From Bdellovibrionaceae bacterium UBA1609 (GTDB lineage Bacteria > Bdellovibrionota > Bdellovibrionia > Bdellovibrionales > UBA1609): a DNA stretch of 64,000 nt. The DNA is taken from assembly GCA_002321895.1 (NCBI GenBank), contig DCMZ01000007.1:69599-133598 (forward strand). Direction: 5' to 3'. Of the stretch, positions 16,520 through 24,612 are shown in pieces (position 1 is the stretch's first letter; each line of letters begins with the position of its first letter). The position numbers and the translations under genes are program-made. The notes beneath the pieces were generated by a model. That model did not search any database. It was not told where the DNA came from and saw nothing but the letters and a program-made list of their open reading frames with translations.

Positions 16520-18574
16520 TTAACCGTTGTTGTTACCACGACGTTTTTCGCTGCCCTGGTCTTCACTACCTTCACTTTCGTCCTCGCCGCCTGTGTTTTC
16601 TAACTCAGAGGTCTGACCGTTCTCATTGACTGGATTTGGAGTTAACTCAGAGTTAACAGATCCTACAGAAAAAGAGATTGGCTCATTTTGCCCACTGGCA
16701 ATGGAAGCCCCTGCCCCAGCCAATTCTGTAGCCTCATGAGAAATAGCTGTTCCAATGATCTTAAAATCCACGTGACGATTGTGTCTGTGGTTACCTTGAA
16801 GGATACGGTTAATAGTTGGTGGTGGAGTGTAGTAGAAGAAATCCTTACCTTCTTCAGACATATTAATAGCCTTAACATCACGAAACTTCTCCATAATAGG
16901 CGCTACGTCTTGACGGAATCGAGCGTAAAGATCTCTGTTCTTCGCTGTATTTCCGGGCTCAACCTGGCTACCATACTCTTGCATTTTAACAAGAATCGGT
17001 TGAATCATGGCCATGTAAGCTTCCTTCTCCGCTTCAGTATCATTCGGAGTGGCAGACAACGCTACGCGATCGTTAACCGCACCAAACATATTTGTAAGGA
17101 TTTGCTGTGGCACTTGGTAAACCATTTCTGGGTTCATTGCGGCCAAGTCATCAAAGTTATCAAAGCGTCCGTAGAGGGCCATTAAATCGGAAACCATATC
17201 GGTTAACGTTTGTGGCTCCCACGCCATTGAGTATCCAGGAACGGAAATCAATGGAGCCTGACCTGCTTTGATCACATCACCTTTAGCAATATTTTGATCT
17301 GCATTCGCTACGGGATGAGTGTTACTACCTGCCATTTTCCAAAGTGGAGTCACTTTAGAGTTATCGACAACTGGGAAGTCTTCGTCACTCACATCGGCGG
17401 CCCAAGCTTCTTTGGCTTTCTTAAAGAAGTACTCTCCACCTTTTTGCTCGTCATTCAACTGTCTAGCAGCACCTAGACGTTGTTGCTCGCTATCGCTTCC
17501 AAAAAGGTCAATGTAACCTTCCTCAGTTTGAACTAAGTTAAGGGCCACGTTCAATACCATGGTGATATGCTCAGCACAGTAAGTGTCGTACTTCAGATCA
17601 TCCATCATGATTTCATAGAAAGGCTTTGGATCACCGTTAGAGTATTTATCTGCATCTGAACGAATCCAAGAGTGGTCAATCCAACCTCTATAGAAGTCCA
17701 TGATGTTTTTTAAATTGTTTCCATCAAAATAGTCTTTCTCATAATCCAAACGAGAAAACTTAACGTTAGAACCCGTTTCGTTTAACAGTCGCAATGCCAC
17801 ATAGGCGTTTTTGTTAAAATCCGCTTGAGACGCAGCACCCGCATAGTTCACCGCAATCACATGAGCAGGATAGCTAGTACCAGTGCCCCACTTTTGGGAG
17901 TGATAACCATAAGGAGCGTTTCGAGTCAGACCTTTTCCAATGTAAGCACCCTTGTGCGTGAAACCATCATCTAAACGATGTTTTCTGGCAAACTCATCCG
18001 GAGAGCCTTTTGGATACTCAGGGTGGAAATATATAATGGGTGCAAAAATTTTGTCATTCGCATCCAAACCCATGTGCGCACGGAGAGTGTCATCCATAAT
18101 TTTTGCGCCTTCTACAGTTTTGTTATCAACCACCGGGATGATACGTGTTCCAAGAGCCGGTGTTCCGTCGGGCATTTGGCCTACGATGTACTGACCATGT
18201 CGAACCGTCTGCACAACAAGAGGCTGACCGGTTTGCGGATTGGGAAGGTAGGATCCGGAACTAGGATCTTTAACCAAAATGTCAAAGGTACCGTAGTCTT
18301 CCATTCCAGCAAGACCCCAGCTGTTTAATTGAGAGTCCGTCACTACATAAGTAGATCCATCGGCTACGGAGCCTAACTGGAAGGGTTTCTCACTTTCACT
18401 CATTTGATAAAATGGGGGAAAGTTATACTCCACCTGGTTGGGTGCAAGCTCATTTAAACCGGAGCGATTTAATGGCTGATCGCCATCCACCCAGTTATAT
18501 CCAGCTGCCGATCCGGCCATTAAAAAGGTCGCCAAGGCGAACAGCTTTTTACTGATTCTTTTCTGTTTTTTCAT
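16520..18574 (-). CDS. Exported protein with possible permuted papain-like (YiiX/NlpC-type) core
   Basis: The protein has 684 residues. A signal peptide ends near GSAAG (about 25). No family is certain. Residues about 201-345 resemble the permuted NlpC/P60-YiiX arrangement, in which a His near a glycine-rich strand precedes the catalytic Cys at the start of a helix. His207 lies in DGFTHKGAYIGKG and Cys333 in DTYCAEHITMVLN. If that is right, the protein is a cell-wall or ester/amide hydrolase. The loop between them is longer than usual. The C-terminal 60 residues are Glu/Ser/Gly-rich and end in KRRGNNNG, a disordered tail. It is first in an operon with a Cys-rich lipoprotein. Overlapping palindromes lie about 107-125 bases upstream of the start. 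Confidence 0.8.
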   Translation of the reverse strand: MKKQKRISKKLFALATFLMAGSAAGYNWVDGDQPLNRSGLNELAPNQVEYNFPPFYQMSESEKPFQLGSVADGSTYVVTDSQLNSWGLAGMEDYGTFDILVKDPSSGSYLPNPQTGQPLVVQTVRHGQYIVGQMPDGTPALGTRIIPVVDNKTVEGAKIMDDTLRAHMGLDANDKIFAPIIYFHPEYPKGSPDEFARKHRLDDGFTHKGAYIGKGLTRNAPYGYHSQKWGTGTSYPAHVIAVNYAGAASQADFNKNAYVALRLLNETGSNVKFSRLDYEKDYFDGNNLKNIMDFYRGWIDHSWIRSDADKYSNGDPKPFYEIMMDDLKYDTYCAEHITMVLNVALNLVQTEEGYIDLFGSDSEQQRLGAARQLNDEQKGGEYFFKKAKEAWAADVSDEDFPVVDNSKVTPLWKMAGSNTHPVANADQNIAKGDVIKAGQAPLISVPGYSMAWEPQTLTDMVSDLMALYGRFDNFDDLAAMNPEMVYQVPQQILTNMFGAVNDRVALSATPNDTEAEKEAYMAMIQPILVKMQEYGSQVEPGNTAKNRDLYARFRQDVAPIMEKFRDVKAINMSEEGKDFFYYTPPPTINRILQGNHRHNRHVDFKIIGTAISHEATELAGAGASIASGQNEPISFSVGSVNSELTPNPVNENGQTSELENTGGEDESEGSEDQGSEKRRGNNNG

Positions 18575-18915
18575 TTATTTATCTCCATCGTTGCCAACAC
18601 AAGGTATTGGAAAGGGAATTGGGTTTTATTGAACATCCTCAACTTACAGGACGAACTGACACCACTTCCATAGGAAACGTATTTCATGAAATATTTCATT
18701 GCGCCTGAAAGGTTTTTACAATTCCCTATCCAATCCGTTCAAACCCCCATAACCACTAGGGTTTAGCGGGAAATGCTGAGTTCAATTGTACAGTGTTTTG
18801 ACAGTGCGAAACGGCCCCAATTTTCGGCATAGGGATTGCTCTTAGGTGAGGGTGTCGGCCAGTTGGAGCCAAACGGAAACCGAAAAATGATTGAAGGACG
18901 CAAAGGAGTAACAAC
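18575..18915. promoter_or_regulatory. Divergent regulatory region with overlapping palindromes
   Basis: This 341-base gap separates the minus-strand 684-residue exported protein from the plus-strand small exported protein. At 18681-18699 two perfect palindromes overlap: ATTTCATGAAAT (18681-18692) and ATGAAATATTTCAT (18686-18699). They give three alternating ATTTCAT/ATGAAAT half-sites, suggesting cooperative binding of a dimeric regulator. A perfect TTGACA occurs at 18798-18803 on the plus strand, but without a matching -10 at normal spacing. A TACAAT (18785-18790) on the minus strand is a candidate -10 with a poor -35. AAAGGAG precedes the ATG at 18916. Nothing else was seen. Confidence 0.5.
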
Positions 18916-19284
18916 ATGAAAGCACTGATTGTTACATTAGTTTTACTAGGGGCACAAAATCTCTGGGCCATTTCAGACCTTAAAGGAATCTATGAAATTG
19001 ATCCCACGCTTTTCAATTGTCCTATTTGTGCGATGCCTGAAATTGAAGACATCGACAAGATTGATGTTATTGCCATAAATGATGAATCCATTAGTTTAGA
19101 TCTGCTACAGGGGAATTTACGAGCCGATACACTGATTGCTGACGCCACGGGTGCCAAGGGGGAATATGCCACTCATGAGGGGGTTGTAGTACAAGTACTA
19201 GAATCGTCAGCTCAACCAAGACTTCAGCTGCGTACAGCTGTTGAGGGAAGAGGCACGTATAAGCCGGTTTTTACTAAAAAATAG
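18916..19284 (+). CDS. Small exported protein of unknown function
   Basis: The protein has 122 residues. The signal peptide ends in LWA near residue 18 (MKALIVTLVLLGAQNLWA). The mature part is acidic and probably beta-rich, with one Cys-x-x-Cys pair (NCPICAMPE near 34-42) that could bind metal or form a redox or structural disulphide. A strong AAAGGAG ribosome site precedes the ATG and a clear terminator follows at 19320, so it is monocistronic. No family recognised. It is transcribed divergently from the 684-residue exported protein and may share its regulatory region. Confidence 0.8.
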   Translation: MKALIVTLVLLGAQNLWAISDLKGIYEIDPTLFNCPICAMPEIEDIDKIDVIAINDESISLDLLQGNLRADTLIADATGAKGEYATHEGVVVQVLESSAQPRLQLRTAVEGRGTYKPVFTKK

Positions 19285-19319
19285 GCAAATGGTTTCCAAG
19301 TGATTGGAGATCTTTTAAG

Positions 19320-19345
19320 CCCACCATTGTTTGGTGGGTTTTTTT
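19320..19345 (+). terminator. Rho-independent terminator
   Basis: CCCACCA-TTGTT-TGGTGGG followed by TTTTTTT, 36 bases after the stop of the small exported protein. Confidence 0.9.
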
Positions 19346-19413
19346 ATGCATGAAGCAGGTTGTAATCCGACGAAAATGCAGCTTTCTCGGTCAAAAACTT
19401 ATAGCATGAGCCC

Positions 19414-20733
19414 ATGCGAAACCATCAAATGACATGGGTGGCCCAAAAGACCCTCCAACGCTTCAATTGGATTAAAATGACGGGACTGCTTAGTCATTCC
19501 CTCATCATCCGAATTTTCCTCGGGCTTATGGCTGAAATTCCCATGGTGTATTTGATCTACTATGTCGCCTTTGAAAGATTGGCTTTTGCCGTTTCAGATG
19601 TGGTTATGACCCGATTCACAATGGATAGCTTTCTTTTATTTCGCCGTGGAGTCATTGGTGTTTTTGTTAAAATCTTTTCGGACTTTTTACTCATACCCAC
19701 ATTCTTGATACTGGGGCGAGCTCCAGAAATGTTGGGGATTTTTGTGGCGCTATCGGCTGTGCTCATGGGCACTGGCCAGTCTATGACTCATCGTAGTTTT
19801 GATTTATTCTACTTAAAGGCCGTTAAAAGCTACCTGGCTTCAATGGGTAATATCTCCCACTATGCTCACCTTCCCAGTCTTCGTACATTGAACTTTAAAA
19901 TCCTCGCTCTCAACTTTGTCATGCTCGGCTTTACGTTAGGTGGCTGTTACTTTGTGTTCTATTACCATGAACCCGTTCTGGTTCTGCTGATTCCCATCCT
20001 ATTCAATGCGTGTTTTTTATTGTTCGTGAATTATGACACAGAGAAGTTTAAAGGCTTTTCCAGGGAAACAGAGAGAGAATTCTCGGAGCCTCCCCAATCT
20101 TTTACTGTTTGGGGAACTCATCTCACTCTTATAAACAGTCTTTCTATGCTAGGAATTGTGCCCAGTTGCTATTTGCTTGTAATTACACTCATCCAAACAG
20201 AAGCCATTCAAACCCAATACAACATTTGGCTGGTTCTGGTACTTTTTATGTTGGGTTACGAGTTTTTAGGGAGCTGGACCGTAGAGGCCTTAGCAAAGAG
20301 ACTCACCGGTTCCCATAAGGCATCGATGACCTTTTTTGCCACGCTCCTTCTAGCGATCAGTCTATTTTTCACACGATTTCAGATTTTAGATTTTGATCTG
20401 CTTCCCACATTCCTAAGTTATGGAATGTTTATGCTCTACCCTTTTGTCATGAGTGTTTGCCTAAAAATGATTGGGCATATTTGCATGCGACAACTCAATG
20501 TACACTCTTCGGAGAGTGCCATTCGCAGGCTTCAGTCCGTCACTCTTTCAACAGTTCCGGGAAACCTACTGATTGCCATTTATTGCGTCTGGCTGGCCAT
20601 CACTCAAAAAGGTCTCCCTTCAATCACAGATGCATTAAACTCAAATTTGTATATCGCCATGGCTATAGTGTTTTTTGTCACACTTTACTGGTTTCTAGTA
20701 AGAAGCCCGGAGAAAGGTTCTGAGAATGTCTGA
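19414..20733 (+). CDS. Polytopic membrane protein of unknown function
   Basis: Up to 439 residues with about eleven hydrophobic segments arranged in two groups around a cytoplasmic-looking charged loop (about 208-232, ETEREFSEPPQ). The layout recalls MATE/MOP or MFS-type carriers, but no signature motif is evident. The ATG at 19414 has no good ribosome site. ATG 19429 or 19477 (MTGLLSHSLIIRIF) are alternatives and the last gives a cleaner start to the first membrane helix. The 3' end overlaps the TrpR-like gene by 8 bases, so the two are translationally coupled; the regulator may sense what this protein transports. Transport is inference. Confidence 0.7.
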   Translation: MRNHQMTWVAQKTLQRFNWIKMTGLLSHSLIIRIFLGLMAEIPMVYLIYYVAFERLAFAVSDVVMTRFTMDSFLLFRRGVIGVFVKIFSDFLLIPTFLILGRAPEMLGIFVALSAVLMGTGQSMTHRSFDLFYLKAVKSYLASMGNISHYAHLPSLRTLNFKILALNFVMLGFTLGGCYFVFYYHEPVLVLLIPILFNACFLLFVNYDTEKFKGFSRETEREFSEPPQSFTVWGTHLTLINSLSMLGIVPSCYLLVITLIQTEAIQTQYNIWLVLVLFMLGYEFLGSWTVEALAKRLTGSHKASMTFFATLLLAISLFFTRFQILDFDLLPTFLSYGMFMLYPFVMSVCLKMIGHICMRQLNVHSSESAIRRLQSVTLSTVPGNLLIAIYCVWLAITQKGLPSITDALNSNLYIAMAIVFFVTLYWFLVRSPEKGSENV

Positions 20734-21031
20734 AATCAAAAAAGAAGACATTGAACTGGTCTCCCGACTCATTACAGCCATCAATCAGACAGAGCTCGCC
20801 GAAGACTTTATTTTGGACTTTTTCTCTAATTCCGAAATTTCAGACCTAGCGGAACGATGGCAGATCGCTGAGTTGGTTTCCAAAGGCACTCCTCAGCGGC
20901 AAGTGAGAGATGAACTGAAAGTCAGTCTGGCGAAGGTGTCCCGGTCCGCTCAAATTCTCAAATCTGAACGAAAGTCTTTTGTTAAAGTGGAGCAGCTCCT
21001 CAAGCGAGAGAACGAAAAAGAACCCCACTGA
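20726..21031 (+). CDS. TrpR/YerC-YecD-family DNA-binding protein
   Basis: The protein has 101 residues. It matches the Trp-repressor superfamily of small all-helical dimers: LAERWQIAELVSKGTPQRQV as scaffold helix and start of the helix-turn-helix, then DELKVSLAKVSRSAQILK as recognition helix. TrpR itself binds tryptophan; YerC/YecD relatives usually have unknown ligands, and sequence alone does not decide this one. It overlaps the upstream membrane protein gene by 8 bases and is followed 75 bases later by a DUF493 gene. No trp biosynthesis gene is in the window, so a Trp-repressor name would be unsafe. Confidence 0.85.
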   Translation: MSEIKKEDIELVSRLITAINQTELAEDFILDFFSNSEISDLAERWQIAELVSKGTPQRQVRDELKVSLAKVSRSAQILKSERKSFVKVEQLLKRENEKEPH

Positions 21032-21105
21032 GGCCGACAGCTCTGTCTTAATTTGGAATAATTTACCCAATTAACCCCATTTGCGTCGCTCTCACAGGAG
21101 CTACA

Positions 21106-21393
21106 ATGACAAATAATCAGGCATTAGGGTATAATCTAGGAATGAGTTCGAACTTTAAAAACCTACTCGATGGCTATCACGACTTTCCATGCACCTACAT
21201 GTTTAAGTTTGTAATGCCCCAAGACCGTATTGAAGAACTACGTGAAATCTTCGAAACTGATGATTTTGAAACCAAAGAGTCTTCAAAAGGTAAGTATATT
21301 AGTGTGACCATTCAAAAATATGTGATTTCCAGTGATGAAGTCATGAGCCTGTATGAGCAATGCTCTGAAATTAAAGGCCTCTTCCCGCTCTAA
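21106..21393 (+). CDS. DUF493/YbeD-family protein
   Basis: The protein has 95 residues. The body (FPCTYMFKFVMP, then YISVTIQKYVISSDEVMSLYEQCSEIKGL) matches the small ferredoxin-like ACT-type fold of DUF493 (E. coli YbeD, 87 residues). Its function is not established; in enterobacteria ybeD lies next to lipB, suggesting a link to lipoate, which is not seen here. ATG 21106 is chosen because AGGAG stands 5 bases upstream; the ATG at 21142 has no usable spacing. The 3' end overlaps the opposite-strand gene at 21390 by 4 bases. Confidence 0.85.
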   Translation: MTNNQALGYNLGMSSNFKNLLDGYHDFPCTYMFKFVMPQDRIEELREIFETDDFETKESSKGKYISVTIQKYVISSDEVMSLYEQCSEIKGLFPL

Positions 21394-21848
21394 AAAAGCA
21401 CTCTGAACCCCAACGCAGCCACAACATCAGTGTCCGTCTCTGGCGACACATAGAGATTTAATACTATCTCCCCAAACACTTCTATGTTGTGTTTAGGAAT
21501 CTGATATTTAGCTCCAGCGGGCGCACTCAATCCCAAAAAAGACTTATCTTTTTCACTGTCCGATTCCTTTTTTTCTGAAATAGCTCCCCCTAACCCAAAA
21601 TATCCTGCGATGGGACCTTCGGTGGTCTTAATCCACCTGGGAAATTCAAAAAGATATCGGCTTCTTAATCTTAAATTGGATGCATTTAATGAAAGTTGGC
21701 CATCTATAGATCGATCTCGACTTAAACGATACTTATAACTGGGCCCCGTTACATCACCGATCACTAACCCCAAAGCGTGTCGCCTTTCTGCGAACGAGGA
21801 ATTACAAAATAAAACTAAACTCAGCAACAAAAGGATTCGACAACACAC
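21390..21848 (-). CDS. Small exported outer-membrane-like protein
   Basis: 152 residues from GTG 21848, which has GGAGG six bases upstream; the GGAGG lies within the last codons of the preceding radical-SAM gene (stop 21850-21852). The signal peptide CCRILLLLSLVLFCNSSFA ends before ERRHALGL. The mature part alternates polar and hydrophobic residues with Gly and aromatic residues and ends in LGFRVLF, with a terminal Phe, typical of small outer-membrane beta-barrels. The one-base gap to the radical-SAM gene indicates tight co-expression, so the two may be functionally linked. No family recognised. A longer frame back to 22010 is inside the neighbouring gene and is not used. Confidence 0.75.
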   Translation of the reverse strand: MCCRILLLLSLVLFCNSSFAERRHALGLVIGDVTGPSYKYRLSRDRSIDGQLSLNASNLRLRSRYLFEFPRWIKTTEGPIAGYFGLGGAISEKKESDSEKDKSFLGLSAPAGAKYQIPKHNIEVFGEIVLNLYVSPETDTDVVAALGFRVLF

Positions 21849-21849
21849 A

Positions 21850-24459
21850 TTACACCTCCGTAACTTCATAACTTGGGAACTGGGGATTCTCTTTTGAGTC
21901 TTCAAACTCCCTTTTACATTGTTTCCAAAACTCGTTGAATTCAGGAAATGTGGTTGGAAAATCTGAATCCCGTCTACGATCATGTTCCTTAAAAAACTTA
22001 TAAAAATCAATCCGATGTCTACGAGTCTTTATATGATCACTATTACCCATGATCTCCCAAACTCTCTGCAAGCCTGCGATCTCCCAGTCCCCAAATACAT
22101 CATCGTTAGATCGCATAAATTGCAAGCACTCATCTACATAAGAGCGATAACTCTCTGGCAACACCATAACAGATTGGTAAGCGGGTTCATGAAGATAGGA
22201 TATGGAAATACTGGGATAATATCTTTTTTCTTTTCTCAGGCTCAGATTATATTTTAAAAGGTCTTTGAATTTAGGGACCGATAGTGCATTCATTGTCACC
22301 ATAAACTGCATTCGAACATTGCCTAAATCCAAAAATCTCTGCACGTTCTTTTGAAATCGCGTGAAGTTCAGACCATACCTTGCATACTCTACTTGATCAC
22401 CATGGCTATCAATACTGGCCCAAATCACCACATCTTTAACCAGCTTGTTATCAGCAATGTATTTTACCTTCTCAATGGCACGATCCATTACAGCATCACT
22501 GAGATTAAGATTCGTATTAATGGAAAGTTCCATCTCAGGGTTTGGCTGATCTATGATGTCATCGAGCAAACGGAAGGTGTGTTTAGACAAAAATGGCTCT
22601 CCTCCCGTGATCCTAAAAACCTTTAATCCTGGATATACATCGGGAAACCATTCCCAAAACGCGTCCACATAGGGATTATTATCATCCGTAAGGTCCATGA
22701 TATCCTTACAGTCTTCCACTTCCATTAGGTCGAAGAGCTCCGTAGGATAGGGGCCAAATTTCTTATATTCTTCTAGTATCTTGCGACTTACAAAAGGATG
22801 GCAATAACTGCACTTCATGTTGCAATTGGAGCTAAAACTCACCTCCAAATATCGTGGATTTATACCTGTGCTCGCGTCAGCCCTATCCACATCTTCAAAG
22901 AAGGGGGCGGACCATTCCTCAGCACTTTTTTGCATTCGATCACTGTATTGATCTAAATCTTCAACCCGCCAGCAGTAATGACATTCATCTGGCCTTTCCC
23001 CTTTTAGCATCGCCTCTCGCTGCTGTATTTTCTTTGGGGTGTTATGTAATACCGAGGGATTGGATTTAAGAGATTCACGAGGAATAGAATGAGGCGGAGG
23101 ATGATGGCAACTGTGAGACTGCCCACTATGAAGGTGTAAGGTCACATGTAACCATTTCGCCAAACAAAAGCTGGGAGAAACGGAGTCCAACAACCCCTTT
23201 ACATTGGCAATGCGTTTTTCTTGACTGATCAAGCGATGATCGAACAAACAAGTTTCCGCATTGTCTCTTACAGTTTTTAAAGTCGTAAACACATCTTTGA
23301 TTTTTTTTGTGTTCTCCAGATCTTTCATATTACTGGCAATGTAAAAGTCCGTTATAAGGCGGGCCAGATAGACGGTTAAACCAGTATTTTTTCTATCTTT
23401 AGCATTCCAGTCGGGAATTTTTTCGATATCAGAAATGAGTCCAGGCGCTATTAGACCGATACTTTTCTTTTGCTCTTCAGAGATTGACTCTAACTCGCGA
23501 TCAATGATGGCGCGTAAAGGTGCCGGCTCAAAAACCTGAAACCCAAAAAACTTTGGATAATTGGAACAATGGGAACGAATTTTTATATTTGATTTTTCTT
23601 GAATAACTGGAAATATCGAGGGTTGTAAAAACCATTTGAGTGACTGAGCCAGACTCTGGAAACTAAAGGCATTCAATACGTAATTCACTTGAACTTGAAT
23701 ATGGTCTGCGGATTCCAACAAATATTTTAAATTTGTAAAACACCACTGGTCATTGATTTGCGGAGTGAAGCACTGGAGTTCTTCCGGCGAGGCTGTTCCG
23801 AAGTCCCACTCAACTTGAACTCCCTTAAGTTTTTTTCGCTCCACCAAGCTTTCCAACCGAGTCAGAGTTTCCTTAAATAGCTCTGGAGCTACATGTCCTG
23901 TGGTTTTTAATCGAAGCTCTAACTGTGGACACCGTGATTTTTCAACGGCACTTAGAAATCTAAAAAATTCCTCCTGCAGGAATGGCTCTCCTCCGGTCAA
24001 TGTTATAACTTTAACCTGAGTTTTCCATGTGGACCAAAGTGACCAAAACTCATCGACCCACTTTTTCCTACGCTCGGGAGAAATAACCTCAAAAAGATTG
24101 TATTTGTTATCAAGTTGATCATTGAAACCCTTTAGGGCCCAGCTATGAACGACTTCAGAATGCAAGGGAGAATCTGTCGGTGTAAAAACATTGGTCTTAT
24201 AATCAAATTGAATATTCAATGCCGTAGGAACAACCACTGGCGATCTTTCTTCACACCCGCTACTATCAATCAGTGCATTCACCATTCGCGAGGGATTCAT
24301 TCCGCCGAAATGCCCTTCAGCCCCATCCCAGTCAGTAATAAACACGTCCCCATTAACGAAGTTCAAATGAAGTTCATGCTGCTCAGGCAATAACTCCACC
24401 AACTGACTTGTAAACCAGCCTGTTTTAACTCGAGCCGTTTCCAGCGGAATAGATTTCAA
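21850..24459 (-). CDS. Double radical-SAM protein: degenerate core fused to twitch + active core
   Basis: 869 residues, TTG start behind AGGAG. The C-terminal half is a twitch-type radical-SAM protein: a Cys-rich twitch segment (Cys432, Cys451, Cys493, Cys496, with LKGERPDECHYCWR), then Cys546-x3-Cys550-x2-Cys553 in SSNCNMKCSYCHP and TGGEPF at 618-623. The N-terminal half is a second copy. TGGEPF recurs at 155-160; the surrounding segment WVDEFWSLW ... VKVITLTGGEPFL aligns with YVDAFWEWF ... LKVFRITGGEPFL, and VNYVLNAFSFQSL aligns with FMVTMNALSVPKF. In that copy the cluster motif is replaced by IQFDYKTNVFTPTD (83-96) with no cysteine, so it cannot bind the catalytic cluster. It is likely a pseudoenzyme for substrate or partner binding. 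It is followed immediately by a small exported protein. Confidence 0.88.
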   Translation of the reverse strand: MKSIPLETARVKTGWFTSQLVELLPEQHELHLNFVNGDVFITDWDGAEGHFGGMNPSRMVNALIDSSGCEERSPVVVPTALNIQFDYKTNVFTPTDSPLHSEVVHSWALKGFNDQLDNKYNLFEVISPERRKKWVDEFWSLWSTWKTQVKVITLTGGEPFLQEEFFRFLSAVEKSRCPQLELRLKTTGHVAPELFKETLTRLESLVERKKLKGVQVEWDFGTASPEELQCFTPQINDQWCFTNLKYLLESADHIQVQVNYVLNAFSFQSLAQSLKWFLQPSIFPVIQEKSNIKIRSHCSNYPKFFGFQVFEPAPLRAIIDRELESISEEQKKSIGLIAPGLISDIEKIPDWNAKDRKNTGLTVYLARLITDFYIASNMKDLENTKKIKDVFTTLKTVRDNAETCLFDHRLISQEKRIANVKGLLDSVSPSFCLAKWLHVTLHLHSGQSHSCHHPPPHSIPRESLKSNPSVLHNTPKKIQQREAMLKGERPDECHYCWRVEDLDQYSDRMQKSAEEWSAPFFEDVDRADASTGINPRYLEVSFSSNCNMKCSYCHPFVSRKILEEYKKFGPYPTELFDLMEVEDCKDIMDLTDDNNPYVDAFWEWFPDVYPGLKVFRITGGEPFLSKHTFRLLDDIIDQPNPEMELSINTNLNLSDAVMDRAIEKVKYIADNKLVKDVVIWASIDSHGDQVEYARYGLNFTRFQKNVQRFLDLGNVRMQFMVTMNALSVPKFKDLLKYNLSLRKEKRYYPSISISYLHEPAYQSVMVLPESYRSYVDECLQFMRSNDDVFGDWEIAGLQRVWEIMGNSDHIKTRRHRIDFYKFFKEHDRRRDSDFPTTFPEFNEFWKQCKREFEDSKENPQFPSYEVTEV

Positions 24460-24612
24460 TAGCGCTCCTGGTAGAAAGGTGTCGCTAAGCTATCCAACGT
24501 AATGTCCTGGGTCAAACAGCCTATTCCCTTAGCAAAGCTCAGCCCGAAAAAAGCCCCTATTTTTCGCCTCGCACAATGTATTTAAATCCGATTCACGTGC
24601 TACGATCTCTCT

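Noticed and set aside
21849..22010. Extended start of the small exported protein
   Set aside because: It lies inside the radical-SAM gene; the GTG at 21848 has GGAGG and starts the signal peptide.
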